A DNA stretch of 64,000 nt from Thamnaconus septentrionalis (lineage: Eukaryota; Chordata; Actinopteri; Tetraodontiformes; Monacanthidae), in assembly GCA_009823395.1 (NCBI GenBank), contig CM020512.1, positions 10,720,405-10,784,404 on the forward strand, read 5' to 3'. Both the position numbers and the translations under genes were made by a program. The notes under the pieces were generated by a model that saw only the letters and a list, made by a program, of their open reading frames with translations, made no database searches and had not been told where the DNA came from. Shown piece after piece: positions 1 to 13,173 of this stretch. Within the stretch, counting starts at the first letter, position 1, and each line of letters begins with the position of its first letter.

Positions 1-504
1 CGAGGGATGTTTTGGAGACTGAATTGTGTGTTTGGGTTCGACCAATTTCAAAGAAATAAATAAAAGAAAAGCCTCTTGTGCATCACCTTAAGCTAAAGTT
101 GCTTTTGTGCTATTGAAATACATAGCAAAAGATAACTCCTCCTTGTAATGAATGAATAAAGAAATGTTGCATATTATTATGTACAGTTGTTTTCAGTGTA
201 CTCTTGGGTCACTTCCAGTCAATTTTCTATCTTTATATCTTTATATTTTCTGTTGCAGTTGAAAATGATTAAAATAGAACATGAATTGGCTATAAAATAG
301 GAGTAAAACGGAATGAGTTTGAACACCGAGTCACTAGAGGGCAGCATTGTTCACACAATTTGTTCTGTAACTCATTATGTAATTGAATGCTTATGTTCTG
401 CAGTGGAGATAAATGTATTTCCCTCCCATCAACAACAGTCAAAGTCAGTCCTTAAAAAAAGCTATTTTATTATAATATAACCATCTGGTCGGCCCTGCAA
501 CGTC

Positions 505-507
<3 letters not shown>

Positions 508-547
<40 letters not shown>
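508..547. repeat. (CA)n microsatellite
   Basis: Pure CA run of 20 units, downstream of the first type II keratin. Confidence 0.9.
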
Positions 548-548
<1 letters not shown>

Positions 549-768
549 CATTCGCCTGATCATGCTTCACCTCTGCTACGTTTTAAGACGTCTGCAACCA
601 GCAAGCAAAACCGTCATGGGACATTTGCCGTCCCCAACACTTTGAACTTTGACCTCTGTTTGTCCACACCGAAACGGCCAATGACATTTCCATCAGTTTT
701 TCACTCATGATAGGAAAGCTGCCACCGCCACACCTGCCGACCTTTTAACAATGATTGTCTTCACACTG

Positions 769-956
769 AATATTCTAAATTGTCCGTAGGTGTGCATGTG
801 AGTGTGAATGGTTGTTTGTTTCTATGTGGCCCTGCGATGAACTGGCGACTTGTCCAGGGTGTACCCTGCCTTCGCCCTAAGACAGCTGGGATAGGCTCCA
901 GCAGACCCCCGTGACCCTGAATAGGAATCAGCGGGTATAGAAGATGAATGAATGAA
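769..956 (+). mobile_element. 5'-truncated SINE (V-SINE/DANA-Mermaid-like)
   Basis: This matches the 3' half of the full SINE at 25660-26035, including CTTGTCCAGGGTGTACCCTG and the GGGTATAGAAGATGAATG tail. A perfect 13-bp target-site duplication, TGTCTTCACACTG, flanks it at 756-768 and 957-969. Truncation at the 5' end and the duplication show LINE-mediated insertion. Confidence 0.85.
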
Positions 957-969
957 TGTCTTCACACTG

Positions 970-1594
970 TGTACGTTTCATCCAGTTTGTCTAGATGCGT
1001 CAAAGGCGAAACTCGAGATGTGTATCAACACACCGTCGCTGTCGTCGTCACCGCCGACTTTAAATGCCTTTGCCTCGGCGATGGGTAGTGCGTGTACGTG
1101 TGTAACGAGAATTTCTTACAATGGAAGTTGCAAGTCAATTTTTTTTGACCATATAAATATATACATTCATAAGAACATATACTTTGGAAATACTTTGAAG
1201 AGTGATGATGATTATATTTTGTTTGTATATTTTACAAAAGGTTGAGAGTGGATTCAACCACTCTGTTCAATGTGGAGATACAAGGAAATCAGTAAAATAA
1301 TAATAAAAAAAAAACCTTAAACTTCCATGCCTCAGTTTCATTGGATCGTCTCACACGTGAACTATCTGCCTATTTTGACATCAACTCAAGCGAGGACAGA
1401 ATACTACTGTAAGTGTTCCGTTGTTGCTAAGCTCGTACATCTTGGCTCATCTCAACTCGTGTAACTTCATCTCTCCATGTTAATGTTAAACACTGCGTTA
1501 ACATGGTTAACGTTACGCTACCACCACTGCGCCTTGAGCAGCGTTTGACTTAAAGTGTTAATGTGCTTTCATAATGAATGAACAGAGACAATTG
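970..1594. other. Intergenic sequence, no gene seen
   Basis: Between the truncated SINE and the 3' end of the first type II keratin. AT-rich, no splice-supported coding sequence. The start of the window (1-200) carries AATAAA on the plus strand (near 55 and 165), which could be the 3' end of a plus-strand gene outside the window. Confidence 0.5.
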
Positions 1595-1614
1595 TAGGTG
1601 AGTATGAAACCAGA

Positions 1615-1620
1615 TTTATT
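1615..1620 (-). terminator. Poly(A) signal of the type II keratin at 1974-6083
   Basis: Minus-strand AATAAA about 355 nt after the stop codon. It is the first canonical signal downstream of the gene. Confidence 0.65.
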
Positions 1621-1973
1621 TCAGACACTTTGGATGGTACAGTCGTGATAAATCGGATCATTCCAGCCATCCTCCTACTCGGTGGGGAAGTGGAAGTGAA
1701 GCAGGATCAGAACACCATTTATATGCTGGAGGGCTGACTTTCTCTGAGAGCAGGAGAGGAGCAGGAGGATTCCAAAAAAAGGTGAGGGCTGCCCCTTACA
1801 CTTTTCGTGCCGGTTTCCCTCTGCATGTATTTTGTTGTTTTCCGTGACTCTCTGAGGGTGGTGCCAAAGGAAGAAGAAAGCAGAGCAGGAAGTAATGGGA
1901 TGTCAAGGGAGATTGCGGTTGGGGTGGGGCGTGGGGGGGTAGGGAGATGTGGAGACAGGGACGATCTCTGCCT

Positions 1974-4900
1974 TTAACGCCCCCCGCTGTAGGAGCTGCT
2001 GGTCCTGGAGACAGAGGTGGATTTCCTCACGCTGCTCACTCCCCCACCAGCATTCCATCCTGAGGCACTGCCGTTCATCACGCCGCCGCTGGTGCCGTAG
2101 CCATAGCCGCTGCTGCTGCTGCTGCTATAGCCGCCGCTGCCGGCACCGCTAATGCCGTAGCCGCCGCCGCTGCTGTAGCCGCCGCCAATGCTGTAGCCGC
2201 CGCCGCCGCCAATGGTCTTGCTGCCACCAAATGTTCCTGTCCAGCAGATGTTTAAACGTTAGACGGAAGGACTTAAAGAAATTATCTTCTTAAAAAATCT
2301 ATTTGCGATATATATTCTAGAATTGTATTAAATTGCAGAGGGAATGTGTTTCTTTCCGATGCTCACCAGTGGTGCTCTGGACGTGGACGGTGGCACTTGG
2401 ACCGCCAGATGCGATTCTGCAGAGCGATAGAGAACACAACGGACAGGTTGTCAAATATGTTGATGAATTACCTGGCAAAAAAAAGAAATATGTAATAGAG
2501 CCATTGCCCATTCCCTTTACCTTTCCTCCTCTCCCTCCAACATTTTCCTGTAGGTGGCGATCTCAATGTCCAGAGCCAGCTTGACGTTCATGAGCTCCTG
2601 GTACTCGCGGACCTGGCGGGCCATGTCCTGTTTGGCTCTCTGCAGAGCCTCCTCCAGGTCCCTGATGCGGGCCTTGGCGTCCTTGACAGCCAGCTCACCG
2701 CGCTCCTCAGCCTCGGCAATCTGGGCCTCAAGGGAGGCACGCTGCGACATTGGGAAGAGAACACAGACACCTGATGATGCGGTCTCAACTCGTGACTTCA
2801 CATACTCAAGAGAGTTTTGTTCCTGAAAGTGGACTGAGGGCTGCCCACTTCGTGGTTACCTGTCCCTTCACTGCTTCAATCTCCGCCTGCAGGCGGCTGA
2901 TCATGCGAGTCATCTCGGCGATTTCGGCCTTGGTGCTGCGCAGATCCTCTCCGGTCTGTCCCGCAGAGCTCTGCATCTCTTGGTACTGAGCAAAATTCAG
3001 AAAGAATTTTTCAGTTAGTTTTCAGGATACCGCAATACTGCCAGAGTACTGCCTCCAGGCGTTTCTTCAATGTGTGTACTGACCCTGGTCTGGTACCATT
3101 CTTCAGCTTCCTTACGACTTGCATTTGCAATGCACTCATACTGAGCCTTGACTTCAGCCACAATGCCATCCATGTCCAGTTGGCGGGTGTCGTTCATTTC
3201 CACGACGACCGATGTGTCCTTGATCTGGCCCTGGAGCTCAAGCAGTTCCTGCACAAGATGTCTTGTTTAATGTTGGGCACATGCAAAGGCAATTCAATCC
3301 TTAAGAAAAAAAAAAGTAAAGAAGCAGACGCTCCATCTCTCTTACCGCTTCATACACGGCTCGGAGGAAGTTGATCTCATCCTGGAGGGCATCCACTCTC
3401 GCCTCCAGTTCAACCTTGTTCATGTAGGCACCATCCACATCCTGTAAATATTGAGGAAAGAAAGCAGTGCCAGGTTAGAGGTAGACAGAAGAGGTAGACA
3501 GTCAGACAGGAAGAAACGGGGATAGGAGAGCAGTATTGTGAATGCACGTCTACTCTTACCTTCTTCAGGAGCACAAACTCATTCTCCACAGTGGCACGCC
3601 TGTTGATTTCATCCTCATACCTGATGCCAAGAGCAGATAAATTTAACTCATGGAAAACAACATTGGGATTGCTCTCTTCAGAGCAGCGGACTCACTTGTT
3701 CTTGAAGTCCTCCACCAGGGTTTGCATGTTCCTCAGCTCGCCCTCCAGCTTGACCTTCTCGTTGCCGAGCCCATCCAGCTGTCTGCGCAGGTTGGCGATG
3801 TAGGCCTCGAACATGGCGTCCATGTTGCAGCGGGTGGTGGTCTGTTCCTGCAGCAGCTTCCACTTGGTCTCCAGCATCTTGTTCTGCTGCTCCAGGTGGC
3901 GGACCTAGAAGTTGATTTGCCACGGTTAGCATCTCTGTTGCTTTGGGTATTACTTTGAATAAGACAAAATTAAAATATAAATAAATAAATGTTTGTGCAT
4001 ACATACTTGAGTCCTTATTGTCTTTGATATGTATATTTCAAAGACAAGAAGGACTCATGTATCAGCAGAGGGAGTTGAAAGGACTTGCTTTGCTTTGGAT
4101 TGTTTGTGTTTATGAAAAGGAAGCTGCACAAAAACTGAAAATAAGTAGTTCATATTTGCCGTCACAGGTCACAGCAGACTAGTCTTTGTTTTGTTTTTCC
4201 CTGCTCATCTTGCGGTACCACACCCATGTCTGTCTTTCCCACACAAAGAGCTCCTGTGTGAACTGGCAGTTGGCTGTTGATTAGAATGTGGCTCGGGGCT
4301 GCGCCCCACTCAAAATCCACTCTGCAGCCTCTTTGCAAAGCAGATTTGGACCGCTCTGCATGAAAAGTCCATGATTATTCTGATCAGATCCCTGGAGCCT
4401 GTGTGGCCATGCTCTGCCCCCTGGGTGCTTGTGCCCCGTCTTTTAGATGTGCATGTGAGTCATTCCCTAACAGTCCCACTTTGGCCCCCATTCCACCACC
4501 CGCGGCTCCCCGTGCTCTGCCACCTCGGCCACGCCCCTCTACGGGCCGCTCCCTCGCCTCTGGGATACATAGTTCCACTCTGGTAACTTGGCTGCCACAT
4601 CAGTCTGATGCTATGCGGCTCCTGTCCCCATGGGACCCCAGTCTTGGGGGCCTTTCTGTGAGGAGTTTGCGTATTATCCCTGCGTCTGCGTTTATTCGCT
4701 ACAAAGGCTTGAACTCCAGACAAACTGGTGCCTCTGCTTTGTCGTTATGTGTGAAGGTGAAGGTTTGTCTCTCCGCGTGCATGCATTTTATGCTCTCTTT
4801 GCTTGAATGCCAGTCTTGCAGTTTTGAATAATGTCATAATGAAACATCTCCTTACAGTCTGTGGAATAGGGTCCAGATCAGGTGTGCTAGAATAAACCAG

Positions 4901-6083
4901 GAGTGGCATTCTACCTTTGCAGACAAAAAAGTAGTCTGAGCATACTGCCACAGGGTGTGGTTACAGAACGTGTTTATTTCTGCATGAGAGAGGAGGAGCT
5001 CGTCATGGATGGATGGATTCGTGTTAAGATCCACGTTCCACATCCCATGGAATTTTAAATAAAAGCCCCCTGCAGACGATAAAATTCTATAACAAAATCC
5101 TTTCTTTTTTTTTTTACTTCAATTGCACTTTATCTCGTTTCTAAACTCTTACCTGACGTGTATGCTGCTACTTGAGAGATGTTGCCAAAGGGAATTTCAT
5201 TGTATTCAGTACAAATGACAATAAAGCTTCTTAATCTTAATATCAGCGTTTCATAAAGTTTCATTTCACACTCAGACCCAGTCCTTTGCAGGGTTGCAAC
5301 ATTTTGCTGATGCAGCGAGAGGAGAAGCCTCAATGCCTTCGTTACCCCCTCACACAACGGGTCTGAGAAGACCTAGACACCTGCGGGGTGCACTGCAATA
5401 CATAGTGTGCCTTCCCCTCAATATCCATGTCAGTCAGTTTTGTCGCCACATAACACTTAATAAATTAAACTCTTTCATATTGTCCTGTGCACCCCTGGGA
5501 ACATCTTCTGTGTGAAATGATAAAAATACACTTCTGAGGTACTTTTTGTTGGTCATGTACAGTTTGAGAGCTGCATCTTAAGGAAACGAGAAGCGTCACT
5601 CACCTGATCAATGAAGCTCGCGAAGCGGTTGTTCAGATTCTTGATCTGCTCCTTCTCTTGAGTGCGAACGCCGTGGATGGTGGTGTCAATGTCGAGCTTC
5701 ACGGGGGTCAGCAGGGACTGGTTCACCTGGACATTGCTGATGGTCGCGCCCACGCCACTGTACCCACTACCACCCATAATTATGCCACCTGCTCCGAACC
5801 CACCGGCACTGCCGCCGCCGTACCGTGCTGTGCTGGCGTAAGACATCGGACGAGCTGACGAAGACATGACGGCAGATTGGGCATATCTTACTCTCCCTCC
5901 ACCTCCACCAAGAGACATACTGCTGCCATACTGAGTACGACCGCCAGAGCTAAAGCCATAACTGCTGCCGCCGCTGTTGCCAAACTGAGAAATACCACCC
6001 CCCAAGCCACCGCTACTGGCCTGGCCACTTGAGCCTCCGATAGTGTAGGAGGTCTTGACCGTTTTAAAGGACTGTCTGCTCAT
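1974..6083 (-). CDS. Type II (basic) keratin, epidermal/cochleal-like
   Basis: Type II intermediate-filament protein that pairs with a type I keratin in epithelial cytoplasm. Exons (minus strand): 6083-5604, 3904-3696, 3620-3560, 3441-3346, 3248-3084, 2985-2860, 2741-2521, 2416-2367, 2236-1974; all GT-AG and in frame, giving 556 aa. Residues 1-142 are a Gly/Ser/Tyr-rich head ending in an H1-like segment ([16 protein letters not shown]). The rod runs about 143-452, from helix-initiation motif [11 protein letters not shown], through [15 protein letters not shown], to helix-termination motif [13 protein letters not shown]. The tail is Gly/Ser/Tyr-rich and ends SSSYSGGR. The start ATG is the first in frame after a TATA-like box about 135 bp upstream. 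The 3' UTR is about 350 nt. The tail lacks the krt8 C-terminal motif, so this is an epidermal-type type II keratin; which teleost paralogue is not decidable from the sequence alone. Confidence 0.95.
5150..5255 (+). mobile_element. Probable LINE 3'-end fragment in intron 1
   Basis: The stretch GGGAATTTCATTGTATTCAG ... AATGACAATAAAGCTTCTTAATC resembles the 3' ends of L2-type LINEs common in teleosts, which end in ACAATAAAG plus a short repeat. It lies antisense within intron 1 (3905-5603) of the first type II keratin. Family assignment is by recollection only. Confidence 0.35.
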
Positions 6084-6216
6084 GGCTGGATTTTTTTTTT
6101 CCCCCTAAAGGTAAGGACAAACAGAGTAAAAAGGAAAGCGAAGAGAGGAACTTGGCAGCGCACACTAAGAGGAGAGTCTGATCCCTCAAAGTGCCTTTTC
6201 CACTCTCGGTGATGAA

Positions 6217-6224
6217 TTTTTATC
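6217..6224 (-). promoter_or_regulatory. TATA-like box of the type II keratin at 1974-6083
   Basis: Minus-strand GATAAAAA about 135 bp before the ATG, with a GC box (GGGGCGGAG) about 25 bp further upstream at 6241-6250. Transcription would start near 6190, giving a roughly 100-nt leader. Position and composition fit a keratin core promoter; there is no experimental evidence here. Confidence 0.5.
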
Positions 6225-6259
6225 TGCATCTGTGCAGGGAGGCTCCGCCCCACTGGGCA

Positions 6260-9200
6260 CCTCCCTCTTCTGCACTTCTCCAATTAGCCAGAGCCTGGAA
6301 GGTGCACTCGCAGGCAGGCCTGGCGCAGTCGGGCCTGTCAGACAGGTAGGAGTGGCAACCCTCACGCCCAGGTGACTCGCACAGGAATGGCACCAGAGCC
6401 AAGGGTGAAGGGTGGGGTGCGAGGAAATGTTGCCAGAGACTTTATTCACTGGAACAGGTGGAACCTCTGGATGGGTGTGGAGGACCTGTGGGGCCGAAGG
6501 GTGGGTTCACCTTGCAAATTCTGCCGTTTGCAACTCGAGTTGAAATTCCCACCGTGTTTGTTCCAACCGCAAAAAATGCGCCGCACCAAGATTTGGAGTG
6601 AAACAACTGTGTGTGCCATAGTGTAATAATAACACCCTCGTGTCAGACCGTCACACCTAATTGTTAATCTACTGATTCTAATGAAGAGTGTTAACTATCT
6701 GAGGTGCTTGTGAGATCTAATTATCATCCTTTGATAATATAGTGCACAATTCAGCACAATTTGCGCTCACAGTCCCCTGTGCTTTTGTATGCACATGCAT
6801 GTGCAGTGCAAGTGTTTAGCTTTTACTTTCTAGTGTTTAATTTGCTGCGGCACTTTCTTCAACAAGAAGCCACAAGCGGATCAGGTGATCTGAGGGCGAC
6901 AGATCAGAATCTGTTCATGCCTGTCGTAACAGATCATTGGAGGCGTTGTTCTTCGGGACTGCCTCTGTTCTATCTCAGCATCTGAATGAGCGGTGAGCCA
7001 CAGCTGAGTCAGGCACCAAAGGAGGGTCCAGAGCTCTAGCGCATTACATGTGATTCAATCACTTTCAGAAATTCGGAGAGTCCTTTCACTGTGTGAAACA
7101 AAAGCACACAGGGTCTTGCGCTTGACAGTTTTTTGACCCAGGAGCGAAGAAGATCAATGTGACATGCAAGGAAATTGTTAAATCACATTTAACAATGCTT
7201 TTTCTTTTTCTTTTTTTTTTTGCTCTTTTCCTTTTTTCTATTTAGTTCTGCACTCGTAAAACATGATCAAGTCTGACAGTATTCACCAAAACCCAACGAC
7301 CTGAGGGTCCAGGCCTGAAAACACCTTGAACATGACAACCCTGCAAGTATTTCTGCTTAAAGATTCAACTACCGGTAATTGATTGCACTGATTTCCAATA
7401 AAAGGCCCACAAACAGCTTCATCCACTTTCCAGCAAGATGTCTGAGACGTCTGCTTATGGCTGTTGTATATCCAGGCCTGAGGGAACGCATCTTCACCAA
7501 TAAAGGTGGTTGCTTCGCATATTTCTGAGCGTTTATGTCTTCAACATTGTAACATACTGTATGTCTTCAAATCTGCAGCAGGCTCGCACTTCACTCTGCC
7601 TGATGCCTGACGGTTTTGTTTCAGGTTTCCTGTCACAGCATGCAGCAGAATGTTCACCGGCGCATTTCAACGGTGAGAACTAAGCCCTGAAACTTGGCAG
7701 CAGGAGCTGCTGTGACATTAAAAGAGCAATTCCTAAATGTCAATGTCAAGGAGGGGTTTATCCTCACACACATCTCTTACAACTTTGGAGTGTGAATTAG
7801 AGGAAGAAGAAAAAAATAGCCTTTACATTATATAATTTTGTATCTTTTACACTTGGCATGTGTTGTGTGGGTTGATTCTGCCGAAGTCGCGCTCCCGTAA
7901 AGGAGTCTATTTCTGCTGTTTGTGCCACAATGTGATCTACATGCTGAGCCACACCTGCGAGCCAGTTGCCAGGTTAGTCACAACCTGCTCAGATTAATCT
8001 GCAGAGTCAGCGACTGTGTTTTTATGAGTGTTTGTTCAACGGCGGTGATCCTGTGAAGAGAGTTGGTGTGAAACCGTTCTCGGCCAAAAAGGTTTCGACA
8101 AGGTGTTCCGTCAAACGTTTGGAAAAGTAAAAATTCTTATTGTGTTTGGCTCTTGGGCTGAAGCCTGTTAGAATTAGCAAACCGCTTCTTTACTTAAGCT
8201 TCCGCTTGGGTCTCTGAATCAAGTTTTTATTTTTGCATATGCTCTGCACATGCATGAACAAATGCATTAACAAAAATGTTGTAACAGAAAAGCTGACAAA
8301 TAGATATCTAAAAAATGAAAAACCAAAACTGTCACATGAGTGGTGTCCTTAAAGTTTTAAGGGTCCTAATGTTGTGCAGATTTCATGTTGCTAATATTTT
8401 CTACCACTCTAGAATGACTCCCTGTCATCACCATCACTCTAACCTCACAAAGGGGACCACTGCCTCGCTGTCACCTCCCCCGGGTGAGTGAACGCACGCC
8501 CAGGTGGGTGTTGGCTCCGCCCTCTGAGACCACCATGAACGGTGTTTTATAGCACAGTCAGGCATTGCAGAGCAAGAGCACAAACCAAACAGCGGTCACA
8601 TGACTACAGTCTGTGTCAGGAACACAGGAGCCTGTGCATTAACATGGGCAAACATGAGCAGAGAGAGCTTTTTAAAAAGTTTCAAATACATAGAGAGGAA
8701 ATTTACCGACAAGGAGACCACCCAAATAGCTGCAATTTCAGCAATTCTTTTTCTAGCTGGCAATTCGCAGGCGCTGTGGAGAAAACACAGCTCAAGGCGT
8801 CACGTTTTATTTCACTGATCGATAAGGTTGCATGTCTTTTTTTTTAGGATTTATTATTTAAAAAAAAATAGAGTTTGTGCAAGTGCGTATGAGTGCGTGT
8901 TCATTGAGTGTATGAAAATTCCTTAGAGACACAAGAACAACAACTGCGCACAAAAAAACAAAAACTGCAGGTGACATCAGAGGCGTTAAGCCGGAGTATT
9001 AGTTGCAGCATGATGCGTACAGGCCGAGTCAGCGGTGGGCGCTGCACGTCTGGGCAGGATCGAGGGACAGTCGAGCGTCATCTGCAATCTGACAATTTTC
9101 AATCGACGCTTGGAACAAACTACTGCACCAGGAACACAATCGCTCACTCCTATGCTGTATTTGTGCGTGTTTGTGGCTGCGCAATCCCCCCCACGCCCAC

Positions 9201-11780
9201 GCCCTCCCCCCCGTCCCTGCACCTGCACCTGCATCATCTCCTATCAATTCCTGGTTAAACTCTTCAATAAAATGAACCAAAAAAAAAGGTCACCATTGTT
9301 CCTATTTGTCTTGTATTGTTTTCTTTTTTCCCCTGTCACCTTTAAAACATAATTTCAGTGGTTCCTTGTTTCTGTATTTCGTAAAAACAAAACCAAATAT
9401 TGTTTTGGTCTTTTGTCAGCAGGCGGATGAACTTTGGGGGTTGCGAGGAGGGGACTTTTTGTACCTGGTAGCTGTTTATTCTGTCTGTTTTCTTTTGATT
9501 TCATGCGTCGGCGGTCCTGTGAGAGCATTTATAAAAAATAAAAATGTCGCAAGTCCCGACGACTCGGATCAGCAAAAACCTTTCAGGCTAAAATGTGAGC
9601 GTAACCTTTACGGCACAATTTTGGAGGAGGAGTGCTTCCCCGTGCTTCATTCCACTGTCGCTATCTGTTTTGTTTGTTTGGGAGCGTGCCCAGCTCACCT
9701 TGAAGTGCCAGTCACGGTCTGCTGCGCTGGTCAGCAGCACCGGCCAAAGTTTTGGACCAATGAAAGTGGACGTGAACAAAGTCCCTCGTTTCCTTCATGG
9801 CTGTTCTCAAGCCAGAGCTAAATGGGGACAACCTTTTTCCAAACCCAGTGGTGGGTTTTGAGGTTGTTGTTTTTTTTTCATTTCAAAAGAACAAAAGAAA
9901 AGTTGCTGTGCAGACTGTTGGGAAACCTCTACATATTGTTTGGAACCAAAACATAGTTTCCGGAGCATTTAATTCATAATTAGGACTAAGTAACTAAGGC
10001 CACTGTTATTGGCGAAACTTACAAAGGAGGTGATTTTAAGAGATTCCTCGAAAAAGTTTTAATAAGTCCACCAACAGTAACTCTGTGAGATTTAACTCCT
10101 GTTCAAGGTCCAAACTTGTCCAAAAAATTGTGCGTTGTCATAGACTCGTATGAGAGACCAACAAGACGACAGCGAAACAAACTATTGAACTGTTAACTTA
10201 TTAAATAAATGAGCAGCTGCTGTATTTACATTTTAAATTGCAGATGATTTGGCAACTAAATCTACATCTTCTCCTTCAGCCGTCGTGGGTTGAGTTCAGT
10301 CTGTGAGGTTTTCAGGGCTTCTTATCCAATCATGGGACGAGTTCTTGTGACATTCTGCGTGAAGCCAGCTAGTTGGCCTTAGCATTGCAGACTCAAGATC
10401 TGATTGGCTGTCTATTGGCTATCTGTGGTCCGTTCACTTGCAGCAGACAGGAGGCCGCTATTTCGACTCTGCTGGCCTCAGGCAGATTTCATTGAACCTG
10501 ACAAATAGTTTTGTCACGATACTGAATTTCAGACTTTGACACGATATTTTGAAAGATATTGGTTTTTGATACGATTTTCGATGCTAGTCGGAAGCAGACC
10601 ATGATCTTGACGGCGAGGGAGCGAGCAAACGACGCAATCCAGTGGATATTACATGATGTGAAGAGAGCAGACTGTGGGGAATAACTTGTCATAAACATAA
10701 TCATGCTTATGGGAAAATGCACTTTTCTAGGCATGGTTAGGCCAGCACAGAAGGCCTAGCCGACCCAGTTGGCTTGCCACTGCTTGCACGGAGGCATCCT
10801 TCCACAGCTAAATGCAACCGTGAACCGGGCAGACAGGCGGCGAAACACATCTGCCTGCTCTTGTTTGGCATTTACGCAAGCAAAATTCCATTGTTCTGCT
10901 GTAGGGGGAAAAAAACAGAAAAGAAAAAATAAATACATCACCGAAAGGGTGTGTTGGTGGACAGCAGCCATCGAGCCGCAGGCAGACTCGCCGAAAGGGT
11001 TTAATGAAAGGCTTGTGTCGACCGCCACACCTTCGCATGAGCGGCGGAGAATTCCGCGTGCCAAACCAGTTGACTGCAGGAAGCGTCGTTCCTCCCTTGG
11101 CGGCACGGCAGGGAACTCTGTCTCGTCGGCCACTTTTTCTTGTACCTTCAATTGGATTGTTTTGGTGTCGGCGGGGACGTGATCGCTTGTCAGGGGAACA
11201 CAGGTTGGCTCCGTTTGGCAAACCTTGGTGAAAGACAACCTTCAAAACTGCCACAGAGTCGTGTTCATGCCTGAAAACGAAGGAAAAATAAATAAATGAA
11301 ACAAACAAAAAAACAAAACACTTCGACGGTAACGTTTCTGCCTTTTGGTGCTTTCGACGGTGCGCAGCGACGAGGCATCTGTCAGATGTGTGGAGAGCAG
11401 CCAGACTTTGGCAAAGAGTCCGACTCCTGCGCTGCCGCGCCCAAAGCTGCAGCGGCTGGGTGGCGAACTGGTCGAGGGAAAGCCCAAATAATGAACCTGG
11501 CAGCATCCAAAGAGAGCACAGACTTCTCTCACCATCAAAAAAACCCCACAAAAAACAACCCTGCCACCCCCTGACCCACCCAAAAAAAGTGGCAAATCTG
11601 CACACATGTATGCTTGGCGTTTCTGTTTTGAGCAGCGTCGTGCTTGAATCCAGTTCTGTGCATCTGCGCCACCTATTTGTGGCCAAACAAACGTCTTTGT
11701 TTTGTTTTTTTTGATGCAGTGTGTGGGAATAATCAACGTAATAACAAAATATTTGGGGTGAACACTTTGAGGTAAGGAGT
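6260..11780. other. Intergenic sequence upstream of the first type II keratin
   Basis: No gene recognised. It holds promoter-proximal KLF/E-box motifs (CACGCCCAGGTG at 6363-6374 and again at 8495-8506), a TATA-like TTTATAG near 8545, poly(T) tracts and a possible relic repeat at 10490-10590. Short reading frames lack splice sites or family similarity. Confidence 0.5.
10490..10590. mobile_element. Possible relic repeat with CACGATA motifs
   Basis: The stretch TTGTCACGATACTGAATTTC ... GATACGATTTTCGAT has the repeated (T)CACGATA/GATACGAT pattern of the ends of several teleost interspersed repeats. No coding part and no clear boundaries. Confidence 0.25.
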
Positions 11781-11786
11781 TGGTTA

Positions 11787-11788
<2 letters not shown>

Positions 11789-11859
<71 letters not shown>

Positions 11860-11870
11860 CGTGCGTGCGC
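11789..11870. repeat. (GT)n and (GTGC)n microsatellite
   Basis: Thirty-three GT units then four GTGC-like units. It produces long open but spurious reading frames of His-Thr or Cys-Val type on both strands. Confidence 0.9.
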
Positions 11871-12939
11871 TCGCTGCTAGTGTGACCTGGGAGAAGAGGG
11901 AACCACGCCCCGGCTGCGGAACCCGCAGCTCCACCGCACACTGAAATCGTGGCAGAAATGTCCTGGGAAGACCTCACACCTCACACACCTTCGCACAAAG
12001 TGTCACTGAAAGTGTGTAGCGTCGGCTTGGAGCTGCGGGCTGCAGCTAATTTATTTATTTATTTATTTATTTGATAAACAAATGAATAAGTACACCAATA
12101 AATAAATACTTAAAAGTCCACCAGGCTACGTGTAAATGATTTCTTTCACATGTAACAAAACCATTGTTAGCGTTAGCATGCAGGTACAATCAATCATCAA
12201 TGGAAAAAAGCACAAAAAAAAACCCTCATGGAATCGTCATCGTTGGATTTTTTTTATTTATTTATTTATTTTTTGTATCTTTATATCTGCGAGTGTGTTT
12301 GCACGCGCAACTTCACCGGTGGCACACAGCAGGTGTGTGACCTTGTATTTGCACCGGACCACCTGTCCGGCAAAACAACATGTCGTATCCATCCGGGTGT
12401 CGTGCCCCCGGCCCGGCCGGCCGTTGGTGGCGTCCGTGTTGTTTTTCCACTCGTGTTGCGCGATGTCTCACTGATCGGGGGCCAGATTCACTCTCACCCT
12501 CCCGTCTCGGCCGCCACACCCCGGAGAAGAGGGCGAGGCGCCGACTCCGCCAGGTAAAAAATGTCACACACTGTGAGGTTTGAAAAAACAAAAAACCAAA
12601 AAAAAAAAACTTAGACACACACCCACAAAAACAGACAAACACACACACACACCCACACACCTGTGAGTACGTCCCAGGTTAGCACCTTGACTGTTTTTCT
12701 TTGGGCCGCGCCGGTTCCAGACTTGCCCCCGGAAGGTCAACGCGGCGGGGCGGGATAATGCGACGCATGCCGATGGAGTCACCGATTGCAGCCTAATCCT
12801 GTCGACTGTCAACGTCGTGGCTCAAATGTCAAAACTATTAAGACGGGAAAATGAAACATCCGAAAAGCCAAAGACAGTTTCTGTTGAGCGGCGGTGGGAA
12901 AACTCAACCGTTCCAGTCGGTCCGCTCCAAAGCCCCTCT

Positions 12940-12942
<3 letters not shown>

Positions 12943-12995
<53 letters not shown>
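12943..12995. repeat. (GT)n microsatellite
   Basis: Twenty-six GT units. The complementary (CA)n run at 13134-13171 lies 140 bp away, so the two could pair as a large cruciform. Confidence 0.9.
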
Positions 12996-12997
<2 letters not shown>

Positions 12998-13132
12998 ACA
13001 GGAACACGTTTCCTGTTCAATCCATGAATTAGTCGGGGCCCAGAGTGTCTGCGGCGCCGTGCTTCATTTCACGGCTGCAGTTCAGGACACTTTCATCAAC
13101 TCATCCGCTGCACTGCGCCTCCACCTCCACTC

Positions 13133-13133
<1 letters not shown>

Positions 13134-13171
<38 letters not shown>
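13134..13171. repeat. (CA)n microsatellite
   Basis: Nineteen CA units, complementary to the GT run about 140 bp upstream. Confidence 0.9.

Positions 13172-13173
<2 letters not shown>

Noticed and set aside
10808..11977. 389-codon open frame on the minus strand
   Set aside because: It runs through the GT microsatellite (poly His-Thr), has no family similarity, and its non-repeat part is AT-rich intergenic sequence without splice support.
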